DNA of 64,000 nt from Maea johnstoni (Eukaryota; Annelida; Polychaeta; Spionida; Magelonidae): assembly GCA_963942565.1 (NCBI GenBank), contig OZ012684.1, forward strand, positions 71,691,699-71,755,698. The letters are read 5' to 3'. Within the stretch, counting starts at the first letter, position 1. Every line of letters starts with the position of its first letter. The notes under the pieces were generated by a model. It saw nothing but the letters and a program-made list of their open reading frames with translations. It was not told where the DNA came from and did no database searches. Positions 47,801 through 61,172 of this stretch are shown here, piece after piece. Made by a program: the position numbers and the translations under genes.

Positions 47801-48518
47801 AATTGGTTTACATTTTGCACAATGATGGTACTGTGGTACCTAGCTTGATATGGATGAAGACTTAGGTACTTTGAAAGCTGTGCTCCATCAGCGATTGCCA
47901 TACCAAAAAAATATGTTGGAATCTCATTACCACGCACAAGTAGCCATTATTAGCACTTAAGAGTATGTCAAGTACCTTGTCTGTCAGTGGTAAATTCTAT
48001 TACCTACTTAAGTAGTGTGTTTAATTTGCTTGCTTAGGTATATACTTTCATTAACCTGGGAAGTTGAGGTATTTCCATTCAGAATGTACACAAGCATCTA
48101 TTGCCCTGCCTAGATACACTGGGAAGCTTGCAGTCTGTGCCGCCGGCCATTCACTCATAAACTGTGCATTGGTTGTCAGCCACACACATCTAATTTTGAG
48201 CCAGGATAGCACCTACATTTCCCCTGAGATAGATTTATAAGGGCTCAGCATATGTTTCCTTCAAGCATGTTTGATTAGATTAGTGTTTGGCAGGCAAGGT
48301 TTTTGGCTGAAAAAAGCTTTCTTTGTTGTTTTGGTATTAACTAGAAGGTTATGTAACCATCCATTGGTCCTCTTAGTGGTTGGCACAAGGCCCAGTCATG
48401 CCTACTCAAGCAGGTATTAGTCATGAATTTATGGTCTCTAGGATATAATAGTCCACAAGACTACCTTGTCCTTCCTGTGCTATTCATGAAATGCTAAAGC
48501 CTGCAATCTTCACTATTG

Positions 48519-48557
<39 letters not shown>

Positions 48558-50332
48558 CCATTGTCTCATTATCATATCATCATCATCATCCAATTCTCTT
48601 GTAAAAAGGAGAGTTTTTCCTGTATCATTCCCGTGCAGGATATCTTGTTAGAGGACTTTCTGCTTTCCTTAATATGATAGAGTAGTGGTCATTGCCATCC
48701 TGGAAGTTTTCAGTTTGTTTTATTCTTGCTGATACCGTGTGTTTTTTTTTTGCAAGACAACTATTAAACTGATGTGAACCAATGCTATTTTGAAGGTTAT
48801 AGAATTGTAAATGACCACATTTCGCATACCTTTGCTGTTCCATTTTCTTGTAAGGATTTTGAATATTTTATTCCACTATGATTGTGCACATAACATGTTA
48901 TTTTAGTGCAATTAGTAAATACGGTAAAGATCAAAGGATTGCAGTGATGTACTGATATTGATTCAGGTGGGCTAAGAGGACGTGCATCATAGGCCGTGTC
49001 CTTTGAACATTGCTTCCCGTTCCTCTTGGCTCTGCACTGAAGACGCTGCTGCCAAGAGGCAAGCAGGCTGTGCAGCATTATTGGAGGACAGTAATTGGCG
49101 CTGTCCTTGGTGTCCGCACCACCATTACCTGTGTCAGGCTGTGTGGAGATCAATAACCAGCAAAGGTATCCAAGGAAGCTGAAGCAGGAATACCCTGGGT
49201 AGCGTGGTAGGGAGTTCTGACCAAAATTAACCTTTATGTTGCTGGTGGCTAATTTGGTCAATACAAAATGATGCAAAAAACCTGAAAAATGACTGAAACC
49301 CTGTTAAACGGGTACTCATCTGAGAGTACTCAGCAGGAGCTATCCAATTTATTATCATCAGAATAGTAATAATCATCATCATCTTCGCCATCATTGTCAT
49401 CAGTATCATTAGTACCACCATCTTCATCACCAAACATACATGTTAAAAGGAGAAAGAACTTGTGAAGTTGTGTTTCAATTTATTCTGCTGTATCATATCT
49501 ATTGAATTGGACTAAATGTTTCTGCTTGAACAACTTAATGTCTCTGTACCATTATCCTGTTATTGATATCCTTTCTCTTTTTATCTTTCAGCATGACAAT
49601 AATATCATCCACAGAGATCTAAAAGCAGAGAATGTGTTTTACGCAGCACCGAACATTATCAAAGTGGGAGACTTTGGCTTCAGTACATTCAGCCGAGCTG
49701 ATCAGACTCTGAACACGTTCTGTGGTTCACCGCCCTATGCAGCACCTGAACTCTTCAAGGATGAGAGCTATTACGGTGCACATGTAGATATCTGGGCCTT
49801 AGGAATCATGTTGTACTTCATGGTGACAGGGATTATGCCATTCCGTGCCGAAACTGTGGCCAAACTCAAAAAGTTGATCTTAGAAGGCACTTACAACATT
49901 CCGTCCTACGTCTCTGACAGCTGCCAATTTCTTATCCGAGGTGTTCTCAAACCCGTTCCCCACGACCGCTTCACCATAAATGAAATCAAGGCGTCTGATT
50001 GGCTCGAAGGGCTTGACTTTCCACCAGAACTGGAGCCTTACGAGCTCAATCCGTCACTTGAGCACGACCACCTAAAAGAGGATGAGGTGGAGGCTCGGAA
50101 CATGCTTCGCGACCTGGGTATTACGGAAGAACACTTCAAGCAGTCACAGGGTAAAAACTCTCGCAGTAGCATCACGGGAACCTACCGCATAGTGCTCCAT
50201 CGGATACAGAAGCGCAACTCGCACATGCTCGAATCAAACGACCTCGAACCAAACTCAAATGCTGCTGATGGAAAGGAGAACCAAAACCCCTTCATTGAGA
50301 AGCGACGCTCAAAGTTATGCACAATATTATAG
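35527..50332 (+). CDS. NIM1K: NIM1-type Ser/Thr protein kinase (AMPK-related), complete, three coding exons
   Basis: Coding exons 35527-35818, 42441-42709 and 49592-50332 join in phase to 433 residues; human NIM1K is 436. Lys103 sits in VAVKILDK, after the Gly-rich loop GSGNFSQVK (81-89). HRDLKAEN is at 194-201, the DFG motif at 214-216, and the activation loop LNTFCGSPPYAAPE has Thr229, the site LKB1 phosphorylates in the human enzyme. The C-terminal part after the kinase domain keeps GITEEH, ARSSITGxYR-like SRSSITGTYRIVLHR, and ends SKLCTIL (human SKFCSIL). From family knowledge it is an LKB1-activated cytosolic kinase of the CAMK/AMPK group. An in-frame TAA 21 nt before the ATG supports a start in this exon; a second Met lies at residue 8. 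Confidence 0.97.
35873..36073. mobile_element. MITE family B copy at the start of NIM1K intron 1
   Basis: About 200 bp between TTAA at 35873 and GGGTTAA at 36073, only 55 bp after the exon 1 donor. Confidence 0.55.
36117..36237. repeat. 40-bp minisatellite, three copies
   Basis: Units of 41, 41 and 39 bp, each beginning GTAGGCAGCCTTYCTCTTAT, in NIM1K intron 1. Confidence 0.9.
36931..37137 (+). mobile_element. MITE family A copy in NIM1K intron 1
   Basis: TTACCCTTCCAATGCCGAGG to CCACCAGCAGCATAAG, opposite orientation to the copies in the DUF389 gene. Confidence 0.75.
37150..37640. repeat. Direct duplication of about 60 bp in NIM1K intron 1
   Basis: CCTCCTTGTACTCTATCCAC to ATCCATGAGGTCT (from 37178) recurs as CTCTCCTTGCACTCCGTCCG to ATCCACTAGGTCT (from 37586). 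CATAAACATGGGGTAG also occurs twice (37147, 37258). Confidence 0.7.
40902..40909. promoter_or_regulatory. CRE palindrome TGACGTCA in NIM1K intron 1
   Basis: Isolated perfect match within the first intron of NIM1K; role unknown. Confidence 0.2.
42441..42709 (+). CDS. NIM1K: NIM1K coding exon 2, kinase N-lobe
   Basis: 269 bp completing a Glu codon, then KVAVKILDKTKLDQKTQRLL and on to VSAVQHM. It contains the ATP-binding lysine, the C-helix Glu in SREICSMEKLHHPNI and the hinge (HIVMEYASGGELF). Acceptor tttgcag, donor ATG|gtaagt, phase 0. Confidence 0.97.
42825..43036. mobile_element. MITE family B copy in NIM1K intron 2
   Basis: Contains AACTTTGAAATTAAGCATGA, TTTTCTCCTTCAATTTTTT and right end GCATGTATGGGTTGG. 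Decayed ends. Confidence 0.5.
44334..44574. mobile_element. MITE family B copy, with a local direct duplication
   Basis: Left end CACCCATTAATGCTTATAAG; right end AGTGCTCATGGTTGA. The segment ACAATGGCAACTAGAACA with its following bases occurs just outside (from 44260) and again inside (from 44371), about 110 bp apart. Confidence 0.5.
44870..44970 (-). repeat. Dispersed repeat, copy 2
   Basis: Inverse orientation of 24768-24882, sharing ATGGCACCATCTATCTGTC and TACTACACCACACTG. Confidence 0.5.
48521..48593. repeat. (ATC)n microsatellite
   Basis: ATC repeats with a short CCCCATTGTCTCATT interruption in NIM1K intron 2. Confidence 0.9.
49227..49348 (-). mobile_element. MITE family A, truncated, in NIM1K intron 2
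   Basis: Starts TTAACCTTTATGTTGCTGGT and is cut near 49348, where ATC-rich simple sequence begins. It lies about 240 bp before NIM1K exon 3. Confidence 0.7.
49592..50332 (+). CDS. NIM1K: NIM1K coding exon 3, kinase C-lobe and C-terminus
   Basis: Acceptor tctttcag, then HDNNIIHRDLKAENVFY through the stop TAG at 50330-50332 (246 residues). It holds the catalytic loop, DFG, activation loop, APE motif (YAAPELF), the substrate-lobe helices and the NIM1-specific tail. Confidence 0.97.
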   Translation, partial: HDNNIIHRDLKAENVFYAAPNIIKVGDFGFSTFSRADQTLNTFCGSPPYAAPELFKDESYYGAHVDIWALGIMLYFMVTGIMPFRAETVAKLKKLILEGTYNIPSYVSDSCQFLIRGVLKPVPHDRFTINEIKASDWLEGLDFPPELEPYELNPSLEHDHLKEDEVEARNMLRDLGITEEHFKQSQGKNSRSSITGTYRIVLHRIQKRNSHMLESNDLEPNSNAADGKENQNPFIEKRRSKLCTIL

Positions 50333-50593
50333 CAGCTCTAGTCAATTCATCTAATGTATATTTTTCAATCTTTCCAATTTACTAAAGAAATATTTTAAAC
50401 TTTTCTTTCACTCAATCTTAAACGATGATCCCCATCTGGATTTTTCTTTTGGTTCTCTTTTTCAAAATTTTCAGCTTCGTTGCATCCGTTATTTGACCTG
50501 TGTTGGCGCATAATATGGCTTTGGAGATATGTTGGATATGTCATTCTCATGCAGTAGCTATCGGTGAAACTGATTGTTTTAGATCGGAACTTG

Positions 50594-50765
50594 ACCCTTT
50601 TATGCCCAGAGTACCCTTGCTCTTACTAGTATGAATTGTTGTGTTATTGAGGAAGTATTACAGAAAAAACTATATGAACTAAGCTGGTGAAAGTGTTTAT
50701 AGTTAAGACATATTTAATGAGATTGTTGTTATTTGTAAGGATGCTCTGGGTATAAATGGGTTGAT
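50594..50765. mobile_element. MITE family B copy in NIM1K 3' region
   Basis: Starts ACCCTTTTATGCCCAGAGTA and ends GGTATAAATGGGTTG. It lies about 260 bp after the NIM1K stop, so it may be part of the mRNA. Confidence 0.5.
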
Positions 50766-51411
50766 AGAAGAAGGATCTTTGATTGTGGATTTCAGAACAA
50801 AATTGTACTTATTACACATTCCAGGCCTCATATCAGTAATGAAAAGCAGAAAGTATTGGAAATTTCACTCCATTCCAATTAGATATTTGTTTACAAAAAT
50901 TTAACTTAATTTATTTAGAACTCACCCACAAAGTGTATTTACCTATTCTTGTAAATGATATTAAGACAAATGGACCAAGCTGGTTCCAGGATTATCACTG
51001 TGTATAGCTCCCCCTATTGCAGGTTCCGGTAACTAATTTCCCCATTTTTAGGTAAGAAGCCTTCTCCAGTAGCATATTCTATTGATGATTCTATGTTAGA
51101 ACGCAATACATTCCATGTATGAACATTGTGGTGATGAGGTATGGCATATTGAGCTTCAAATAAGGATAAACTGCAATTGCTGCCTCAAACAGGCCAGGAA
51201 GAGGAAGAGAAAGGGTTTGTTTCATACTACTTATTTTTACTAGGTATATTTCTGTGTCTTTTGGTCGAGACTCGAGAGTATAGAGAATGATCCTATGTAG
51301 TTGCAGGATTTCAAGAATCTGCGACAGATTTATCTTTTATTTAAGTGACTATTGGCCAGTTACTATACATTCTTACAAATGACATTCCATTTTACATTTT
51401 TTCCCACTATA

Positions 51412-51417
51412 AATAAA
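51412..51417 (+). terminator. Candidate NIM1K polyadenylation signal
   Basis: AATAAA about 1.1 kb after the stop codon. Another lies at 52119-52124. Neither has a decisive downstream GU-rich element, so the 3' end is uncertain. Confidence 0.25.
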
Positions 51418-53721
51418 CTGGGGAAAAAAGAAAGAAAAAAATATGAATTATTGGAAAATGTATGTTTTCAACAAAGATAGCGTAATGAAAAAAGTGGGAT
51501 GATTGAAATGAAATTTTTATTTTTTACCTAAACTTTTACCATATCTAAGAAAATTTGCATGTACACTTTCCTTGGAAGTCATATATGATATTTTGATGAA
51601 TCTCTCCATCATATTTGCCTGTAATATGGCAGACTTTTAAACAGTTATGGCAAAAATATTTAGCCTATTACCCTGTCCCTTCAGGGTGTCTTTTAGTTTA
51701 CACTATTGTGTGAGGGCAGTGGAGAGATTGATTATGCATTATCTTGGTATATACAGTTAATGCTTATTTTACACAGAAATACATTCCAATGCAGTGCCAT
51801 CCCTGAACTTAACTTGATCCAACAAGTGTGATACCTAGACTGAACTTGGGCCCACCCCCCACTGCTCATTAGTGTAAAATCGAAAATGTTAATGATAAAT
51901 TTGAATTGATGACCATAAATTCTTTAAAAGAGATGCAGTAAAATTTCAAAAATTAATTATTATAGTATCTTTAAGTTCATTAAATGTAAAAATTAATAGT
52001 AGAAAATGAATTATTATTAATGTTATATCTTAGAATAAGGGGAAATTAGTTTGTGGATTCCAATATTGGTTCAATATGAGATGGCCAAATAAGGAGAAAT
52101 CAATATAGTGCACCGTATAATAAATAATAAGGTACGCATGCTAAGATGTAATCACTGGATCTCAAGATGCATCATTTACAGTTATTGGATGGCACATCAT
52201 GCATACAAACCACTGATATCCCCCACACAGCATCAGTGATTACCAAGACAGTGCTGAAGAGTACTCTCTCAGCAGGGCCTGCTTTTGCTGCCCAAAGATA
52301 TGCTACAACCCCCAGCACTCAACACTCATCGGCTACATCACATCTCCTTACAACTGATGGGGTCTATAGAGAAACAAATGCAATTTTATGTATATATTCT
52401 GACAGTACACTCACACATACTCCCTTGTACAAAATTTCCTCATCTTGAGTGGTCGGGGTTGTAGCATACTAATTTATATGTTTACACTGTATATTCCTAT
52501 ATCAGCTGTATCCCTCTTACAGTCAAGGGCACGTAGTGCTTGTAGCAGTCACAAATCAAGGCTATTTTTGTAGGAGCTTCATGTTTCTCAAGTCTTGCAT
52601 CACTGTGATTGTGCACATGTTATGTTGACTATAAATATAGTATTTTAATGTAAAACAATGGTCTTTGTCTTCCTTCCACCCAGCGGGTTCTTCCTATCAA
52701 GTCGAGCATTTTCTCCACTAAGTCATGCTCCACTATGTGTGCTATTTTTACTTGTTCTCCAGATGATTTTTAGGTGCTCCGTGATACATTCAAGGTAGAC
52801 ATGTATAGATCAAAATTAACTGTTCCAAAATTAATTGCTAGTTATTTTCGGTTTTTAATTCGGTGACTATATTTACTTGTTTTGAAAATGAACATATACA
52901 CCAAAGAATTTACATGTGAGAATAGCAGGCACTTATGACTGTTTTCTTGGTGCAAACATTTGATATCATGGGGCCCATCCCCTCTCTATCTTATTATCCC
53001 TTTTAATTCCTGCAGGCAAATTCATAATTTCTTTTGGCTAATTGATAGATAAGTAAATAAAAAATTAACTTGTAAACAAAATTCATTCTCATACATTTTC
53101 ATACATTTGATACTTTTTGCAAAGGAACTGCGTGAAAAAATATTCTGAATGCAACTGGAAGCTGGTACCTGTATGAATAAACACCTGTGATTTTGGCAGG
53201 ATTTTAGGAGTAGAGCTGGGTTCCTACCTAAACATGATGAACAGGCAACATGCGTTGTGAATGCCTTTTAAGAGACCACCCAATTATGCATTGGCCAAAG
53301 TGCCTAATTGCCTCTTACAAATATTGCCACTGTAATTAAGCTAATTTTCCTATTCTCGTGTTTTCCTATTCAGTAGGCAGATTAATGAGGTATTCTATTA
53401 ATGGTAGGTCATTGAATCATGAGTTTCCAATGAAGAGGTTTATGGTAAGGATGCAGGATCCTGGAGATATTTTTTTGATAGTTGTCTCCCATCCATCTAT
53501 CTCTCTCAATCTCATTGGCGAAAATATTGATGAATTAAATTCCTAATATTTAATATTACATTTCAGCATCCAAAAGTTTGAAAAGTAGTTCTGTTGGAAA
53601 TCAAAGTAAAATATAGACCAATCAGGTTTGTTTACTTCAATATCATACATGAAAGTAAGCTAATGAATTACTATTCAGAAGAATTCAATGGTATTCTTCT
53701 GAATGGTAATTGAGTCAAAAC

Positions 53722-54180
53722 TAGGGATGGGGACCGGAAACCGGGAACCGGTTCAAACCGGCCTGAGCATTGCGGTTAACCAGTCAAAAACCGGACCTCC
53801 CTCTAATCGATTCGGTTTTCTATGCATGCACAGGGTTCCTGGAGGCGTAATAAAACTGTCAGCACCTACCTTGGCCTCACAATGTCTGCCAAGCGCGGCG
53901 ATCAAACAGCCATTTCAAAATCTCTCAAGTCTGGTACCCTGCCCACTTTCACTATGCTCAGAAGCCTTCTGAGCGTAGAGAAAGTGACCAGGGAGCTAGT
54001 ATATAGGAACTTTCAAGAACTTTCCAGTTCAGGCAAGTTCAGCCACGCATTCCATTGCGTAGTTTCGTATCCAAGAAATGTCATTAATTAACCGTTTAGG
54101 AAACCGTGATAAAACCGAACCGTAGAAGCAAAACCGAGAACTGAATCGAACCGTAGAATTCTCAACAATCCCCATCCCTA
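53722..54180. mobile_element. hAT-like element with perfect 8-bp target duplication
   Basis: 459 bp. Ends TAGGGATGGGGA and TCCCCATCCCTA are exact inverses, flanked by GTCAAAAC on both sides (53714-53721 and 54181-54188). The interior holds an open stretch starting MSAKRGDQTAISKS on the plus strand. This could be the remnant of a transposase N-terminus, but it is too short to prove. The exact duplication suggests a recent insertion. Confidence 0.85.
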
Positions 54181-54928
54181 GTCAAAACAGACCAGTTTTC
54201 TTGGATGTTATTTATATCTTTTATAAACTCACCTTCAACACAATTATATTCAGTCCTTTTACGTTAAGTTTCATAGATACTATGTGGGGAACTGTGCTAA
54301 TAGATGACTCCTAAGAACTCCCTGTTAAATTTTGGCAAGGCAATTGAGACAAAAAACTACAGGTACTTTTTTGATGTTTTTAACATCATTTATTAACTCA
54401 TCTTCAACACACAGTCATGCCCTAAAATTGCCTTCCATAAAAATGAGCAGGTTGTTTTTCTAAACCATTGGAAATAGTTAAATCATTAAGATTTTATTTT
54501 ATTTATTGCTTGTAATATACTCCATGCAACATCTATAGTGTAAAAATAATGACAAATAATGGGGAACAAACCCACTAGTTGTTGGACATCAACTCCAGTG
54601 CACAATTTCTAGGGCGGAAAGCAAAATCTCCAAGCAATGGAGCACCATTTGAAAAATATTTCAATGTTGTAAGTGAGGATTATTTCAACTTATTTTCAAG
54701 TTTTTTTCACAGACTCCTCTTCCTCCATATCAACAAGCTTATACATGTATCACATTTTATCTCATGATTGGCAAGATTCTAGGCTTTTGATTGGTCAATT
54801 GCCATATGATATAAAGTTGTATTAACCTCTCAGAATCCTGTATTAACCTACCTGTATTTGTATGTATGTATGTATGTTCATTTTTATTACCTATTCAAAG
54901 TTTGAGGAGGCAATCATGAGATAAATTC

Positions 54929-55065
54929 GTTATCAACTGTTTTGGAGTAAGATACAACTTATATCTCGCAATCAGAGGGCTGTATCACCCTCGGCTGCGC
55001 CTCGGGTGATACAGCCCTCTGATTGCGAGATATAAGTTGTATCATACTCCAAAACAGTTGATAAC
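54929..55065. repeat. 137-bp near-perfect palindrome
   Basis: Arms of about 62 bp (outer GTTATCAACTGTTTTGGAG, inner GGGCTGTATCACCC) with one visible mismatch and a 13-base GC-rich centre TCGGCTGCGCCTC. It could form a cruciform or be a foldback MITE. No second copy is seen in the window. Confidence 0.9.
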
Positions 55066-56025
55066 TAATAGTATCTAATACATCTCCGGAGTCAGTGGAA
55101 AGGTATAAATTAACACAATATTCCCATAAACGGAAACTTGTAAACCATTGAGCACTCACTCATCAGACCTACCAAGTTTAGGGACTAGTAGAGTGAAGGT
55201 TGGGGGAAAACAGACTCTGCTCAAAAAGAGAAGGAATTAAGTGAAGAATTTGACATGTCAGATGTCAAAGAAGTAATAACCTTCTCTATGATAATATCTA
55301 ATCTTATATTCGCTCTACAACAGGTATAACATATAAAATGTTTTAACATTAACTCATAAGAAACTGTCACACAAGAAGTTCCTGTTGTAGAGATATGTTT
55401 CTCACTCTCCAGGAATATAAACTAAAAGGAAATTGAATTATCTATAGATGTGTGCATTGCTTAGTTGACATATTCAAATGTAAAAGGCACAACATGAGTG
55501 CTATTACAAAAAATTTCTTGCGTAACTCATACCTTAAATTTTTACAAAGATAAAAGCATTTGCATGGAATCACAAACAGAAATGGCAGCGAATCAAATGC
55601 AGAACTATATATCACGGTATGAGTTACTTTTTCTAATCTAAATACAAGTAAAATTACAGAAAATAACCCTGGTGCCATTTTATATACTGCAATATTAAGA
55701 CTCAATTTCCTAGATTGACATACCTTTCAAGTATATATACATACCATAAAAATTACACTTGTACACTGCACAAATAAGTATTTTCTTCATTTGTCAGAGA
55801 ATGTGTTTTGTAAGATAAACATTGTTCCTACTAATCAACAATATCCAGTTATCCCCAAAGCACCAAAAATACCTGCCTAAATAGGAATATTTCTCTCATA
55901 AAATCAGCATTTCTAAAGTACTAGAAAGAAAGGTCAAACAGAATACAGTCATCTTTCCTTCAAATAACTTTGAAACTCTACAGGGTAATTGGGACAATGG
56001 ATTAGTTTAGTGTCTCCCAAACAAT

Positions 56026-56255
56026 TTAACTCTTTTATGCCATGAGATTTCCTTGACAATTGTCTTCTAGATTGAAGATACATTTGAGAATAATTTTAGA
56101 ATTAAGCAAAAATTTACAAAATACTTGAAAGAGAGTTATGTGTTGGGCTCTGATCAGCATTTCTCCTTGAAATATTTTCCAAATAAACTTTGACCACAAA
56201 GATAGAAGCAAAAAAAGTTAGGCAGTTTTGGGCGCTACGAGCATAAATGGGTTAA
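56026..56255. mobile_element. MITE family B copy downstream of OMA1
   Basis: TTAA at both ends; left ACTCTTTTATGCCATGAG, right GAGCATAAATGGGTTAA. About 230 bp, 300 bp from the full-length family A copy. Confidence 0.65.
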
Positions 56256-56551
56256 CCCATGTATTATACACAGAAGTAATTTGTACTTTATTTACATTGA
56301 TGTAAGGCCACCTGACTAAATATAAAAGGGGTAAGTAAGGCGCATCTCTCTTATCACAAATATTTGCCAAGGAAATTTGGTATTCTGTCATGAGGTTATC
56401 ATCATCTCTATCTTTTACTAGTTTTTTCTCATAGGCACACTTTCAGAAGCGTTTGGCCAATCTATGTTTGCTGTACTCAAGCACCTCTTCACTTATTGGG
56501 TGAGAACTTCTAAAAACAGCGCATTTGCTGGAAATATTTGAATGAGAAATG

Positions 56552-56761
56552 TTAACCCTTCCAATGCTAAGGCTACTTTCGTCCAAAGCACAAGGATGCA
56601 AGTATTTTTGTAAACCATCTAAACCCTGTCATGTTGGAATTTATAATGTAGCTCTCACTGAGAACTCAGATAAGTACCAATATGCCAGGGTTTCAGTCAT
56701 TTTCAGCGTTTTTGCCTCATTTTGTAATGGCAAAAATAACCACCAGCAGTATAAGGGTTAA
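56552..56761 (+). mobile_element. MITE family A, full-length copy
   Basis: 210 bp beginning TTAACCCTTCCAATGCTAAGG and ending AGTATAAGGGTTAA, with TTAA at both ends. The terminal inverted repeat TTAACCCTT and TTAA target match piggyBac-type non-autonomous elements. It is the best reference copy in the window. Confidence 0.8.
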
Positions 56762-57635
56762 TCATAATTCAACATACAACTCTCCTGACAAAAAAGTGAT
56801 TTTTTTGCTTAATTCTAAAATAATTATCATTGTTCCAAGTGACACTTTTCCTGGCATGAATGAGTTAATGGTGTGACTCTCTGGATATCTAAAGAGAAAG
56901 CAATAAAAAGAGATGTTGAGAGGACTAACTTTCTGAACAAGAGATAAAACAACTTTAATCCAAACAATCCAGATACAGTCTCTTGATTTAAAACTCCTGT
57001 ATAGTTGTCAGGCCAAAAGAACGTTCTGGGGGAAAAAACGGTTTAATTCAAACACTTCTAGCAAGCTCATCTCTTTCAGTCGGGCTATGAACATCTAATT
57101 GCTTATCCGACTATATATAGATCAACAGCTACACAAATTCTTCCTTCAAATTACTGTCTGAATATTGAGATAATTTTTACTAAGACCAAGATAAGAAACT
57201 TTCATTCCCCTTTAAAATGAAACTCAAGCCTTTTACTAAGGCACAAAGGCAACTGAGTGTGACTCCTTTTTGTTAGAATAAAAATCCTGTCCAAGGTCCA
57301 ATTTCACTTAGCAATCTTAACTAAGGGTATTCCCTTACAGAAATTAGCATAATAACTAATTAAAAACCCTTCAGTATATTCCCTCTTCACCAGGAACATT
57401 ATAAAATGCATGTTCATTATCTGAACTCATTTGTACATATGGTTTTGGACATGTAATTCAATGAAATCTCTCATTATGAACAACCTGGAGATGTGAACAC
57501 CTCCTAATGGGAACACTTTTGCCCTGGTCCCAATGAGTTCTGATTTCATTGTTAATGGAAGAGCTTGGTGGAATTGGCTCTACGTCTCTTTCTCCACAGA
57601 TGTTTTCTTATCACAGTCATTGCCTTCATCAGTTA

Positions 57636-61172
<3,537 letters not shown>

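Larger units (their letters stand above)
42710..49591 (+). other. NIM1K intron 2
   Basis: 6.9 kb with GT/AG ends. It contains MITE copies, (ATC)n and a GC-richer stretch at 48965-49195 that might be regulatory. A family-B-like segment ends TAAATGGGTTAAA near 47284. No nested gene was seen. Confidence 0.85.
50333..57635. other. Convergent spacer between NIM1K and OMA1 3' ends
   Basis: Holds the NIM1K 3' UTR (end uncertain), the hAT-like element, the 137-bp palindrome, two TTAA MITEs and presumably the OMA1 3' UTR near 57635. No independent gene is supported. Confidence 0.7.

Noticed and set aside
52167-52448. 93-codon open frame after NIM1K
   Set aside because: No recognisable domain, splice support or composition bias; probably chance within the 3' region.
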